Shown: positions 8,321 through 17,194 of the stretch, in pieces
How the letters are laid out: every line of letters starts with the position of its first letter
How positions within the stretch are numbered: the stretch's first letter is position 1
NCBI GenBank assembly: GCA_029946065.1
Contig: JAQSDU010000019.1
Span: forward strand, 248,001 to 312,000
Length of the DNA stretch: 64,000 nucleotides
Direction: 5' to 3'
Source of the DNA: Flavobacterium sp.
Lineage (GTDB): Bacteria; Bacteroidota; Bacteroidia; Flavobacteriales; Flavobacteriaceae
The notes under the pieces: model-generated
The model's input: the letters and a program-made list of their open reading frames with translations, nothing else
What the model was told of the DNA's origin: nothing
The model's database searches: none
Made by a program: the position numbers and the translations under genes

Positions 8321-9346
8321 TTATTTTTTGATAATTTTTTTGACTGAAGTGCCTTCCGAAGTTTGAATTCTCGCCAAATAAGTTCCGGTTGGCAAAGCGC
8401 TTAAATCCAAATGCGCAGTTCCTTTTTTGGTATAAACTTCTTTTCCAGAATTATCGGTAATCACCACAGCAATTATGGTTTGTCCTGAAGTTAAAATTTC
8501 TGTTGTGTCACCAACCGGGTTTGGAACAATTGCGAGCTTTTGGTTAAGATTGGGGTTTATGACATTAAGCTGGAAATACCAATTAGCTTTCTCAATATTA
8601 GTAGTGTTGGTATGTACGTTAAGCAAATCAACATCCAATACACTATTTGTAGATTTTACAAGTGGCCACCAATCATTTTCTCGGTAATAGCGATACGTGG
8701 TCTGGACGAGGGTGCCAATGACACCAAATCCAGGGTAGGAAATTTGTAATGTTTCTATCGTTTTTAGCCGTGTTACCTCGCCAGTTTCTTCAGTTGTTGT
8801 CATGCTTCCGTACGCATCCACTTCTGTGATTAATGTTCCTTCAAAAGTACCGGAATAAGCACCATAAATGTAATTTCCTGCAACGGTATCGTAATGCAAA
8901 TCGCCATACATCTGCGGGAAACTTCCAAAATCAGCATTGTCGGTTGCATATTTCAAAAGGAAAGTACTGTCCTCATAACCCAATAATCCAGATCCTGAGG
9001 CATACGATTTACTATCAATTGTAGCTCCGTTAATAGTTGTTATAGATCCTGTCGTACGCATTGTAGCACCAGGAAATTCAGGCAATTCAATTGTTGCAGG
9101 CACGGTATTGTAGTATTCTTTTGTTTGGTCTGCAATAAATGTAAATCCCGAAATATCCCAAGTTTGGTCAAATCCGGCTGAAGATTGGTCAAATACCGTT
9201 TCGGGCACGAATTGCTGATAAATCCGAAAGTCAACACCATCTATTGGAAAAGGCATGTTGGCTAAAGATCCGTTCAAAGCACTTATTTGTGTCTGTGCCT
9301 GAAAACTTAGTGTAAATAAGAGCAAAATAGGTAAAGTTATTTTCAT
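8321..9346 (-). CDS. Secreted protein, single-module paralogue with T9SS type A sorting domain
   Basis: 341 residues. Signal peptide at about 1-17 (MKITLPILLLFTLSFQAQ). One module related to the duplicated unit of the downstream gene: VFDQSSAGFDQTWDISGF, VAGNYIYGAYSGTFEGT, TEVDAYGSM, TRLKTIETL, TYRYYRENDWWPLVKST. The C-terminus (LAIVPNPVGDTTEIL ... LPTGTYLARIQTSEGTSV) is a type A T9SS sorting domain. The arrangement suggests tandem duplication of an ancestral secreted protein. Own -7 element at 9370. No enzymatic motif recognised. Confidence 0.83.
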   Translation of the reverse strand: MKITLPILLLFTLSFQAQTQISALNGSLANMPFPIDGVDFRIYQQFVPETVFDQSSAGFDQTWDISGFTFIADQTKEYYNTVPATIELPEFPGATMRTTGSITTINGATIDSKSYASGSGLLGYEDSTFLLKYATDNADFGSFPQMYGDLHYDTVAGNYIYGAYSGTFEGTLITEVDAYGSMTTTEETGEVTRLKTIETLQISYPGFGVIGTLVQTTYRYYRENDWWPLVKSTNSVLDVDLLNVHTNTTNIEKANWYFQLNVINPNLNQKLAIVPNPVGDTTEILTSGQTIIAVVITDNSGKEVYTKKGTAHLDLSALPTGTYLARIQTSEGTSVKKIIKK

Positions 9347-9369
9347 AAACGGTAGGGTTTTAAGTTGCT

Positions 9370-9377
9370 CAAATATA
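9370..9377 (-). promoter_or_regulatory. -7 promoter element
   Basis: TATATTTG on the minus strand, 23 bases before the ATG of the gene ending at 8321. Confidence 0.55.
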
Positions 9378-9435
9378 GCGAATTAGTTTGCGTTTTATAG
9401 TTAACGGTTTACAGTTTTTTCAAAAATTGCGCATA

Positions 9436-9469
9436 AAAAAACCAGAATCAATTATGAATCTGGTTTTTT
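9436..9469 (-). terminator. Terminator of pruA
   Basis: Arms 9436-9450 and 9455-9469 pair over 15 bp with one mismatch around ATTA; A-run on one side and T-run on the other, so it can work in both directions. It lies inside a looser inverted repeat (TTAACGGTTTACAGT near 9401 against GTTAACTGTAAACCGT near 9484). Confidence 0.85.
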
Positions 9470-9515
9470 CTATAGCTGCTACTGTTAACTGTAAACCGTA
9501 AACTGGGAACTAAAA

Positions 9516-11144
9516 TCACTCCCCCAAAAACGGATAACGATAATCCGCCGGAGTCACAAAAGTTTCTTTAATCGTTCTTGGCGAAACCCAACGCAATAAA
9601 TTCTGCATAGAACCCGCTTTGTCATTTGTTCCCGAAGCGCGTGCGCCACCAAACGGCTGCATGCCCACAACGGCGCCAGTTGGCTTGTCGTTGATGTAGA
9701 AATTTCCGGCAGCGTTTTGCAGTCCTGTCGTCGCTTCTGCAATCGCATAACGGTCCTGACTGAAAATCGCACCTGTCAAAGCATATTCCGATGTACCGTC
9801 TATAAGCTTCAAAGTTTCCGCCCATTTGGCATCTTCATATACATAAATCGTCATTACCGGTCCGAACAATTCGGTTTCCATAGTTTTGTATTTCGGATTC
9901 GTGGTCACGATAATTGTCGGTTCGATGAACCAGCCTTTCGACTTGTCGTAATTGCCACCAACGATGATTTCTGCATCCGTATCTTTTTTCGCTTGATCGA
10001 TGTAGCTTGCCAATTTGTCAAACGAACCTTCGTGGATCACGGCCGTAATGAAATTTCCGAAATCTTCCGGAGAACCCATTTTAAACGATTTTACATCCGT
10101 AATCAGTTGCTCTTTCACTGCTGGCCAAAGGCTTTGCGGAATATAACCACGCGATGCCGCCGAGCATTTTTGCCCTTGAAATTCAAATGCGCCGCGTACA
10201 ATTCCGGTTGCAACTTGTTTCACATCGGCACTTGGATGCGCCAAAACGAAATCTTTTCCGCCAGTTTCACCAACAATTTTCGGATAGGTTTTATAGGTAT
10301 GAATGTTCTCGCCGATTTTCTTCCAGATTTCTTTGAATATAAAAGTAGAGCCTGTATAATGAACGCCTGCAAAATCAGGGCTTGCGAGCAAAGTATCGGT
10401 AATCATCACCGGATCGCCAAAAACAACGTTAATTACGCCATCTGGAACACCCGCTTCTTTGAAAACATCGATAATCACTTTTGCCGAAAAAACTTGGCTG
10501 TCACTAGGTTTCCAGACCACAACGTTGCCCATTAAAGCGGCGCTTGCTGGCAAATTCGCCGCAATCGCAGTAAAGTTAAACGGCGTAATCGCATATACAA
10601 ATCCTTCGAGCGGACGGTATTCTACACGGTTCCAAACGCCAGAATCTGATTTCGGCTGGTCGTTGTAAATCTGCGTCATGAACTCAACGTTATAGCGCAA
10701 AAAGTCAATCAGCTCGCAAGAAGCATCAATTTCTGCCTGAAAAATATTTTTAGATTGACCAATCATCGTTGCCGCATTGATTTTTGCACGATACGGGCCG
10801 GCAATCAATTCTGCCGCTTTCAAAAAGATCGCTGCGCGTTGTTCCCAAGGCAAGTTTGCCCATTTTTCACGTGCTTCCAAAGCGGTCGAAATTGCTTTTT
10901 CAACATGTATTTTTGCTGCCAAATGATAAATCCCAACCACATGCTGGTGGTCGTGCGGAGCTGTAATATTTTTTGTGTTTCCGGTTTTTATTGCTTCGCT
11001 TCCGATATACAACGGAACATCAATTTTGGCATTCCACATTTGCTTGTAAGCCGCTAAAACAGCCGCTTTTTCCGGCGAATTCGGCGCATAAGATTTTACA
11101 GGTTCGTTAACCGCTTTCGGTACGTGAAAGAATCCTTTTGGCAT
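9516..11144 (-). CDS. pruA: L-glutamate gamma-semialdehyde dehydrogenase (1-pyrroline-5-carboxylate dehydrogenase)
   Basis: 542 residues. Oxidises glutamate semialdehyde to glutamate with NAD+, the second step of proline breakdown. Aldehyde-dehydrogenase fold of the group closest to mitochondrial ALDH4A1: N-terminal MPKGFFHVPKAVNEPVKSY, ITPFNFTAIAANLPA, general base E293 in VGETGGKDF, nucleophile C327 in FQGQKCSAASR, and C-terminal QPFGGARASGTNDKAG. No proline dehydrogenase domain is fused, and no putA partner lies in the window. TATCTTTG promoter upstream and a strong terminator downstream indicate a single-gene unit. Confidence 0.95.
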   Translation of the reverse strand: MPKGFFHVPKAVNEPVKSYAPNSPEKAAVLAAYKQMWNAKIDVPLYIGSEAIKTGNTKNITAPHDHQHVVGIYHLAAKIHVEKAISTALEAREKWANLPWEQRAAIFLKAAELIAGPYRAKINAATMIGQSKNIFQAEIDASCELIDFLRYNVEFMTQIYNDQPKSDSGVWNRVEYRPLEGFVYAITPFNFTAIAANLPASAALMGNVVVWKPSDSQVFSAKVIIDVFKEAGVPDGVINVVFGDPVMITDTLLASPDFAGVHYTGSTFIFKEIWKKIGENIHTYKTYPKIVGETGGKDFVLAHPSADVKQVATGIVRGAFEFQGQKCSAASRGYIPQSLWPAVKEQLITDVKSFKMGSPEDFGNFITAVIHEGSFDKLASYIDQAKKDTDAEIIVGGNYDKSKGWFIEPTIIVTTNPKYKTMETELFGPVMTIYVYEDAKWAETLKLIDGTSEYALTGAIFSQDRYAIAEATTGLQNAAGNFYINDKPTGAVVGMQPFGGARASGTNDKAGSMQNLLRWVSPRTIKETFVTPADYRYPFLGE

Positions 11145-11182
11145 ATTGTTATATTTTTAAAAATTATCAAAATTTCTTGACG

Positions 11183-11216
11183 CAAAGATACAAAATGTTC
11201 TTTCATATCATTTCAA
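11183..11216 (-). promoter_or_regulatory. pruA promoter
   Basis: Minus-strand TATCTTTG at 11183-11190 with TTG (complement of 11214-11216) 23 bases upstream, matching TTG-N(17-23)-TAnnTTTG. About 39 bases to the ATG. Confidence 0.6.
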
Positions 11217-11280
11217 TTTACGAATTTGATAACAATATGTGGTTTTAGGAGCAACAACTTTCCGTTCCCCCAGAACAGTC

Positions 11281-11354
11281 GTCCCGCTATACGCAGTAGT
11301 TTTTCACTGCTAAAAGAGCAGCAAAAAAGCTACTTGCTGCTATCTGGGCTAGCT
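11281..11354. repeat. REP-like palindrome, copy A
   Basis: Begins CCCGCTATACGCAGTAG and ends CTACTTGCTGCTATCTGGG then CTAGC. The two ends are imperfect inverse complements, and a second pair (TTTTTCACTGC/GCAGCAAAAAAG) lies inside. Same pattern as 41531-41614 and 45332-45406. It sits in the gap between pruA and apaG (11145-11546). Confidence 0.6.
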
Positions 11355-11392
11355 AAGACATTTTGTACTTTCATTAACTTTCCTCAAAATAA

Positions 11393-11441
11393 CTTTGCGC
11401 CTTTCCGAGAATTTAAAAATTTCGCTCACAAAGGCGCAAAG
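11393..11441. repeat. Palindromic element in the pruA-apaG gap
   Basis: CTTTGCGCCTTT (11393-11404) is the exact inverse complement of AAAGGCGCAAAG (11430-11441), with GAGAATTT/AAATTTCGCTC partly paired inside. No open frame. A large hairpin could form if transcribed. Confidence 0.7.
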
Positions 11442-11546
11442 AAATTTTTGGAAGCAACTATGATAAGAAGTAACATATTCTTTAATGAACCTTTTCCGAA
11501 AGTTATCAGGGCTCAATAGTCCAAAAAAAAATTTTTAAATTGAAAA

Positions 11547-11933
11547 TTAATTCAAAGCAAACGGTGCGCTCAACCTAAAGTTAGGTACAATCACACGAAA
11601 ACTGCGAGTAGAAGTAAAATTAATCATATTGAAATAACCGCGCATCGCTCCAAATGGAGACGACAAAAGGCAACCAGAGCTATAAGTATGTGTTTCTCCT
11701 GGTTTTAGGACCGGTTTTTTTCCGATAACACCTTCACCATCTACAATTTCAATTTCGTTCAATGAATCAAAAATTTCCCAATGGCGTGAGGTTAACTGTA
11801 CCGAATCTTTGCTGTGGTTTTCAATAGTAATCTCATAACTAAAGGCAAAATGCAACTTGTAGTTCTTGAAGTAGGTGCCTTCAAAACTAGTCAATACTGA
11901 AATTTTTATGCCTCTTGTTATTTGTGTAACCAT
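11547..11933 (-). CDS. apaG: ApaG domain protein
   Basis: 128 residues, the full length of a single ApaG (DUF525) fibronectin-III-like domain. Motifs: GIKISVLTSFEGTYF, YEITIENHSKDSVQLTSRHWEIFDS, GEGVIGKKPVLKPGETHTYSSGC, FGAMRGYF. Linked by phenotype in enterobacteria to Co2+/Mg2+ efflux, but the biochemical role is unknown. Soluble, no signal peptide. ATG 11931-11933 with TAAATTTG 25 bases upstream. In the same direction as the plug-protein gene but with its own promoter. Confidence 0.92.
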   Translation of the reverse strand: MVTQITRGIKISVLTSFEGTYFKNYKLHFAFSYEITIENHSKDSVQLTSRHWEIFDSLNEIEIVDGEGVIGKKPVLKPGETHTYSSGCLLSSPFGAMRGYFNMINFTSTRSFRVIVPNFRLSAPFALN

Positions 11934-11957
11934 TTAAAAAAGAAGTTTTAATGTATT

Positions 11958-11965
11958 CAAATTTA
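11958..11965 (-). promoter_or_regulatory. apaG -7 element
   Basis: TAAATTTG on the minus strand, 24 bases before the ATG. Confidence 0.5.
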
Positions 11966-12008
11966 CGAAAAATAGCGCAAACTTAGTTTTTTTGCCGTTA
12001 AATTTACA

Positions 12009-13268
12009 TTAATTGGTAATGTCAACAGACGATGCAACACCTTTCCCAATCACACGGTCATAACGTTGACTATTTTCGCGGTAATAAACGAGCGCAAAAT
12101 AATTATTTTCGGTTTGGTAGAAATTCCCGTCCAAAGCGTTTTCGCCGTCTATTTTTCCATTGTTGTCGGCGATTACATACTGGTAATTCGTAAAGCCTTG
12201 TTTGATTAAAATAGCCTTTTCATAAATGCCCGATTCTTTGTTGTAATCCATTTTATATTCTGGCGTAGTGGCGTAATTGTTGAACATTCCCGTAACATAA
12301 ATGCCATTAGTCCCAAAATAAGCCGGTGCCGAATACCTGAAATAGACCCATACATAATCTGCCTCGACCGCATTATTTTCAGCATTGATATTTTTGACGA
12401 TGAAATTGCCATTAACATCTGGATAATAAGTGTAGTTGAGACTTCCCCTGGCGTTATTCAAATAAAGATGCGCATTATAAATATCACCCGAATCCACATA
12501 TCCAACATTGTTTGTCGCTGCACGAATGTCTTTATTCTCAAAATACCAAAATTCGTTGCCGCCCCAAAACTGTGTTTCGTCGTTGTATTTATAAATCAGG
12601 TCGTTCCCGATGGTATATTGCGGTTTGATATTGGTGATACCGGTATTGAGTTGTCCGTTTTGCAAAAGCAACACTTTTACATTCTGCAGCGGACTTTGGA
12701 ATAATATATTCTGAGATTTTATGGCAAAATCGAGGTTTTGCTTATAATCGATATTGCTAATCGTTCTGGAGCGTTTGACCTGCATTGGCACCGAAACCAA
12801 GTCTTCAAAAAGAATGAATTTTCTTGAAAAAACCACTTCTTTATCATCGTTTAAAATCTTTAAAACATAATTGCCGCTTACTAAAAAACGGGTGGTTTTA
12901 TTCGGAAAACCTATGCGATAATGGGAATAAAGCTGCAACGTGTTAAACGAATTCGTGTAATCTTGAATTCTCTGGTCATCAAAACCACTGATGTATTCGC
13001 TTTTGCTGAGTTGCGACGGTTTCCAGTCGTAATCACAATGCTGTAACACATAAAAATAGTTTGCTTCATTGCCGAACAAATCGTCAAATTGGAATTCAAA
13101 GTTGTCGTTGAGGCTAAAAATCGGAATGGCATTCTGTCCGTTCTGAACAAAAGTTGCCGTTTTGATATTGTAAGGCGGAACGATCTCTTTTTCGGCTTGA
13201 CCGAAACAAAAAGAAAAGAAAAATAAAAACGCAGCGGCTGTATATAGATGCTTAAAATAATGCTTCAT
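12009..13268 (-). CDS. Type IX secretion system plug protein (DUF5103)
   Basis: 419 residues. Signal peptide at 1-24 ending SFCFGQ, then two beta-rich domains. Family marks are IPIFSLNDNFEFQFDDLFG, YFYVLQHCDYDWKPSQL, YISGFDDQRIQDY, NSFNTLQLYSHYRIGFPN, and a C-terminal VTGMFNNY...MDYNKESGIYEK that resembles an AMPK/CBM48-like segment. DUF5103 proteins were shown in F. johnsoniae to plug the SprA translocon pore on the periplasmic side. The ATG at 13266-13268 is chosen; a TTG two codons upstream also exists. This fits the T9SS cargo proteins encoded around it. Confidence 0.88.
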   Translation of the reverse strand: MKHYFKHLYTAAAFLFFFSFCFGQAEKEIVPPYNIKTATFVQNGQNAIPIFSLNDNFEFQFDDLFGNEANYFYVLQHCDYDWKPSQLSKSEYISGFDDQRIQDYTNSFNTLQLYSHYRIGFPNKTTRFLVSGNYVLKILNDDKEVVFSRKFILFEDLVSVPMQVKRSRTISNIDYKQNLDFAIKSQNILFQSPLQNVKVLLLQNGQLNTGITNIKPQYTIGNDLIYKYNDETQFWGGNEFWYFENKDIRAATNNVGYVDSGDIYNAHLYLNNARGSLNYTYYPDVNGNFIVKNINAENNAVEADYVWVYFRYSAPAYFGTNGIYVTGMFNNYATTPEYKMDYNKESGIYEKAILIKQGFTNYQYVIADNNGKIDGENALDGNFYQTENNYFALVYYRENSQRYDRVIGKGVASSVDITN

Positions 13269-13474
13269 GACCAAAGTTGTGGAGTTTTTCTTAGTTGTAA
13301 ATATAACAAATAAAACGAACGAATTGTAGTAAGAAAAAAGATAGCGTTTTGAAGTTTATACCTTGAGCTTTTAAACTTGTTATGTGCGCTAATTCTTATA
13401 TATAGTTAAAGATTTAATAATAAATTTCAGAATTTGAGGTTTATACTATACTTTTCAACAAAATCTATACCTAT

Positions 13475-16279
13475 ATGAAACAATTCAACAAAGCATGGCT
13501 CTTTTTATTGGCATTGCCACTGTCAATGGGCGCTCAGGAGTTAAAAGGCGACAGCCCAATCCCGTTTGATCCGAATGTTAGAACCGGAAAATTATCCAAC
13601 GGACTAACGTATTACATCCGAAAAAACGGAAAACCTGAAAACAAAGTCAGTTTAAGACTTGTCGTAAACGCCGGTTCTATCCTCGAAGATGACGACCAAC
13701 AAGGTCTCGCACACTTCATGGAACACATGAATTTTAACGGAACAAAACGCTTTCCGAAGAACAAATTAGTCGATTATCTACAAAGTATCGGCGTGAAATT
13801 CGGTCAGCATTTGAACGCTTACACGAGTTTTGACGAAACAGCTTACTTCCTTCCAATTCCATCAGACGATCCGGAAAAACTTGAAAAAGGCTTCCAGATT
13901 ATCGAAGATTGGGCTTTCAATGCAAATCTTACGCCTGAAGAAATCGACAAGGAAAGAGGCGTAGTTTTAGAAGAATACCGTTTAGGGCTAGGTGCAGACC
14001 AGCGTATGGAAGAGCGTTATCTTTCTAAAATGCTTTACAAATCACATTATGCAGACCGCCTTCCTATCGGGAAAAAAGAAGTACTTGAGAATTTCAAATA
14101 CGATAAAATCGTAAAATTCTACAAAGATTGGTACCGTCCGGATTTGATTGCTGTTGTTGTCGTTGGCGATATTAACGTGGACGCAATGGAGAAGAAAATC
14201 AAAGAGCATTTCGGAAGCTATAAAAATCCAAAAAACGAAAAACCACGCGCTACATTTGACGTTCCGAACCACAAGGAAACATTTGTTGCGATTGAAAGCG
14301 ACAAAGAAGCTTCGGCGACACAAATTCAATTGCTTTACAAAGACTACGGACTTCCGAAAAAAACCGTGACCATAAATGATTACAAAAATGATCTTATTGA
14401 AGGTATTTTTTCGTCGATGCTCAACAACCGATTGGATGAATTGACGAATTCGCCAACGCCTCCTTTTACATTTGGGTATTCCTATCACGGCGGCACTTAT
14501 GCCAGAAATAAAGAAGGCTACCAGTCTTTTGCCATGGTACAGGAAGACAAAGTTTTGTCGGCTTTAAAGGTATTGGTAACAGAAAACGCAAGGGCGAAAA
14601 AATTCGGATTCATGCAATCGGAATTGGACAGAGCGAAATCGGATATTTTGGCGCAATATGAAAAAGCGTTTAACGATCGCGAGAAAACGAATTCTGATAA
14701 TTTCATCGGCGAATACCAATCAAATTTCCTTGAAGGAGCGCCTGCGCCAGGAATTGACTGGGAATATAATACAGTGAAAAAAATGGTTCCGGAAATTACG
14801 CTTGCCGATGTTAACAAAGTGATCCAAGATTACGTAAAAGAAGACAACCGAGTTGTTGTAGTTACGGGGCCTGAAAAAGAAGGCTTGAAAAAAGTCACTG
14901 AAGCAGAAATTTTGGATGTACTTAAAGTAAATGCCAATGATATTGTTGCTTATGAGGATAGTGAAGTTGCGAAAAGCTTGTTGCGAAATGAAGTAAAACC
15001 GGGTTCGATTTTAAAGAAAACTAAAGACGAAAAAATTGGTGCTACAACTTTATTCCTTTCTAATGGTGCGAAAGTAACCTACAAAAAAACCGATTTCAAA
15101 AATGACGAAATCATCATGGAAGGCATCAGTTTTGGAGGTACGAATATGTATTCTAATGAAGATATTAAGAAAACGCAATTCGCCAACGGTGCTTTAACGG
15201 AAGCCGGATTTTCAGGTTTGAAAACCAATGATATCAACAAATTTATGGCCGGAAAAATAGCGAGCGTAAATCCGTATATCGGAACAATTACCGAAGGTTT
15301 GCGCGGCACAACGACGCCGAAAGATGCAGAATATATGTTCCAGATGATCTATGCGTATTTCACCGATTTGAATATGGACAAAGATGCTTATGAAGGTTAC
15401 AAACAAAAGTTGGATGCTTCATACAAAAATATTGCATCGCAACCGGGATTCTACTTTCAACAAGAATTTTACGGGTTTTTATTGAAAGACAATCCGCGTT
15501 TCAACGGGCTAATTCCAACCGAAAAAACTTGGGCAACAACAGATTATCAGTTGGCTTACAACAAATATAAAGAACGTTTTGCAAATGCTGGTGACTTCGA
15601 ATTTTACTTCGTAGGAAATGTTGACGATAAATCGATGGAAGAATTTTCGGCGAAATATATTGCATCATTGCCATCGACAGATAAAAAAGAAAAAGCAACT
15701 GATTTAGGTTTTAGAATGCCAAAAGGCGATTTGAAAAAAGTTGTAAACAAAGGTACCGACCCAAAATCTAACGTAACGATTATGTATTATGGGGATGTTG
15801 ATTATACACCAAAAGAAGCGTTTGCGATGCAAGCTTTGGGCGAAGTTTTGACGATTAAATTGATCGAAGAACTTCGTGAAAATGAAAGTGGCGTATATGG
15901 TATCAGTGCGCGTGGCAGCATGAGCAAAGTGCCAAACGGGAGTTACAGTTTCAATATCAGCTTCCCGTGCGGACCAGAAAACGCAGAAAAATTGACAGCT
16001 TCGGCTTTAAATGAACTGCAAAAAATCATCGACAAAGGTCCTGACGCTAAGGATGTTGAGAAATTTAAAGAAGCGGAATTATTGGATTACAAAAAAGATA
16101 TTAAGGAAAACAGGTATTGGTTGAGTAATTTCAGTAAATCGTTTACGAATGGTTCAAGTCCGGATGAGGTTTTGGATGCCGAAGCTAAAATCAACGCGGT
16201 TACTGCAAAAGAAATTCAGGACGTCGCGAAAAAATACCTTACAAAAGACAAGGTAATCGGAATGTTGATGCCGGAATAG
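13475..16279 (+). CDS. M16 family zinc metallopeptidase (pitrilysin-like), secreted
   Basis: 934 residues. Signal peptide at 1-20 (MKQFNKAWLFLLALPLSMGA), so expected in the periplasm or envelope. Inverted zinc motif HFMEH (H80, E83, H84), with the third ligand Glu in the IDKERGVVLEEYR helix near residue 160. Four M16 half-domains make a single-chain clam-shell peptidase: active N-terminal part about 30-250, inactive C-terminal part about 520-930 with GVYGISARGSMSK for substrate binding. It may degrade peptides left after signal processing or protein turnover. Divergent from the plug gene and followed by a strong terminator. Confidence 0.92.
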   Translation: MKQFNKAWLFLLALPLSMGAQELKGDSPIPFDPNVRTGKLSNGLTYYIRKNGKPENKVSLRLVVNAGSILEDDDQQGLAHFMEHMNFNGTKRFPKNKLVDYLQSIGVKFGQHLNAYTSFDETAYFLPIPSDDPEKLEKGFQIIEDWAFNANLTPEEIDKERGVVLEEYRLGLGADQRMEERYLSKMLYKSHYADRLPIGKKEVLENFKYDKIVKFYKDWYRPDLIAVVVVGDINVDAMEKKIKEHFGSYKNPKNEKPRATFDVPNHKETFVAIESDKEASATQIQLLYKDYGLPKKTVTINDYKNDLIEGIFSSMLNNRLDELTNSPTPPFTFGYSYHGGTYARNKEGYQSFAMVQEDKVLSALKVLVTENARAKKFGFMQSELDRAKSDILAQYEKAFNDREKTNSDNFIGEYQSNFLEGAPAPGIDWEYNTVKKMVPEITLADVNKVIQDYVKEDNRVVVVTGPEKEGLKKVTEAEILDVLKVNANDIVAYEDSEVAKSLLRNEVKPGSILKKTKDEKIGATTLFLSNGAKVTYKKTDFKNDEIIMEGISFGGTNMYSNEDIKKTQFANGALTEAGFSGLKTNDINKFMAGKIASVNPYIGTITEGLRGTTTPKDAEYMFQMIYAYFTDLNMDKDAYEGYKQKLDASYKNIASQPGFYFQQEFYGFLLKDNPRFNGLIPTEKTWATTDYQLAYNKYKERFANAGDFEFYFVGNVDDKSMEEFSAKYIASLPSTDKKEKATDLGFRMPKGDLKKVVNKGTDPKSNVTIMYYGDVDYTPKEAFAMQALGEVLTIKLIEELRENESGVYGISARGSMSKVPNGSYSFNISFPCGPENAEKLTASALNELQKIIDKGPDAKDVEKFKEAELLDYKKDIKENRYWLSNFSKSFTNGSSPDEVLDAEAKINAVTAKEIQDVAKKYLTKDKVIGMLMPE

Positions 16280-16320
16280 TAGAAAGACAAAAGGCTAAAA
16301 GATTGCCACAATAAAATGAT

Positions 16321-16355
16321 AAAGCCTGATGGAAATTTTCATCAGGCTTTTTTAT
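16321..16355 (+). terminator. Terminator of the M16 peptidase gene
   Basis: AAAGCCTGATG (16321-16331) pairs perfectly with CATCAGGCTTT (16340-16350), followed by a T-run. Confidence 0.9.
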
Positions 16356-16400
16356 TTTGAAATACATTTATTGAAAATCTGAAGGTCGATTGCGCTTAGT

Positions 16401-16432
16401 CTTTCGACTTTCGATTTTTTACATTCGACTTA
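16401..16432. repeat. Period-7 tract at the methyltransferase stop
   Basis: CTTTCGA twice in tandem (16401-16414), then a degenerate stretch with ATTCGACTTA ending on the stop codon (complement of 16430-16432). Confidence 0.55.
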
Positions 16433-17194
16433 TTTATAACAAACCGGAATAATTTCCCCTTTAGCCAAGCAATATTTTTCTACAAGTTCAGGGGCGATTT
16501 TCTTCGTATAATCTTCTTCAACAACCTTAAATCCAATGGTTCTTAACTTTTCGAAATAATCACGACCATAAATTCGAACATGGTCGTATTGTCCGAAAAT
16601 GGCGGCGCGTTGCTTTTGGTCGGTGATCGTATCGTCGGAAAAAGTTGTTGCACGTGACAGATCCTGTGGAATCTGGAAAATGCCCATTCCGCCGGGTTTT
16701 AATACGCGGTACAATTCCTGCATCGCTTTGGTATCGTCCGGAATATGTTCCAACACGTGATTGCATAAAATAATGTCATAACTATTGTCTTCAAAAGGCA
16801 AATCACAAATGTCTGCTTTTACATCTGCCAATGGCGAGAACAAATCTGTTGTTGTATAATCGAGGTTTTTCTGGTTTCGGAATAATTTATAAAATGCTTG
16901 TTCGGGAGCGAAGTGCAATACTTTTTTCGGTGCGGTAAAAAAATCGGTTTCATTTTTTAGGTAAATCCAAAGCAAACGGTGTCTTTCGAGTGAGAGTGTG
17001 CTTGGCGACAAAACGTTATTTCGTTGGTTGCCATAACCGTAAGGCAGGAACATTTTAAAACTTTTCCCATCGATTGGATCGATGAAGTTGTTGCCTTTTA
17101 AAGCCAATGCCAAGATCGGTCGCGCAACATAGCTCAAACGGATTAATAATGGTCTTGGAATTGTATTTAGTATGAATTTGAAGAGTTTTTTCAT
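16430..17194 (-). CDS. Class I SAM-dependent methyltransferase
   Basis: 254 residues. Rossmann methyltransferase of the Methyltransf_11 type: KVLHFAPEQAFYKLF (motif I variant without the usual GxGxG), DICDLPFEDNSYDIILCNHVLEHIPDD (motifs III-IV), ELYRVLKPGGMGIFQIP (motif V). The unusual motif I (HFAPE) and the closing PEQ/YTKK segments resemble proteins annotated only as methyltransferases. Substrate unknown. Its ATG overlaps the map stop (TAATG), so it is translationally coupled to map. Confidence 0.82.
   Translation of the reverse strand: MKKLFKFILNTIPRPLLIRLSYVARPILALALKGNNFIDPIDGKSFKMFLPYGYGNQRNNVLSPSTLSLERHRLLWIYLKNETDFFTAPKKVLHFAPEQAFYKLFRNQKNLDYTTTDLFSPLADVKADICDLPFEDNSYDIILCNHVLEHIPDDTKAMQELYRVLKPGGMGIFQIPQDLSRATTFSDDTITDQKQRAAIFGQYDHVRIYGRDYFEKLRTIGFKVVEEDYTKKIAPELVEKYCLAKGEIIPVCYK

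Noticed and set aside
9717..10535. 272-codon open frame antisense to pruA
   Set aside because: Shadow of a conserved enzyme gene; Cys/Arg/His-rich translation without domains.
14042..14488. 148-codon open frame antisense to the M16 peptidase
   Set aside because: Lies inside a well-supported gene and has shadow-like composition (Ile/Phe/Val/Lys rich).
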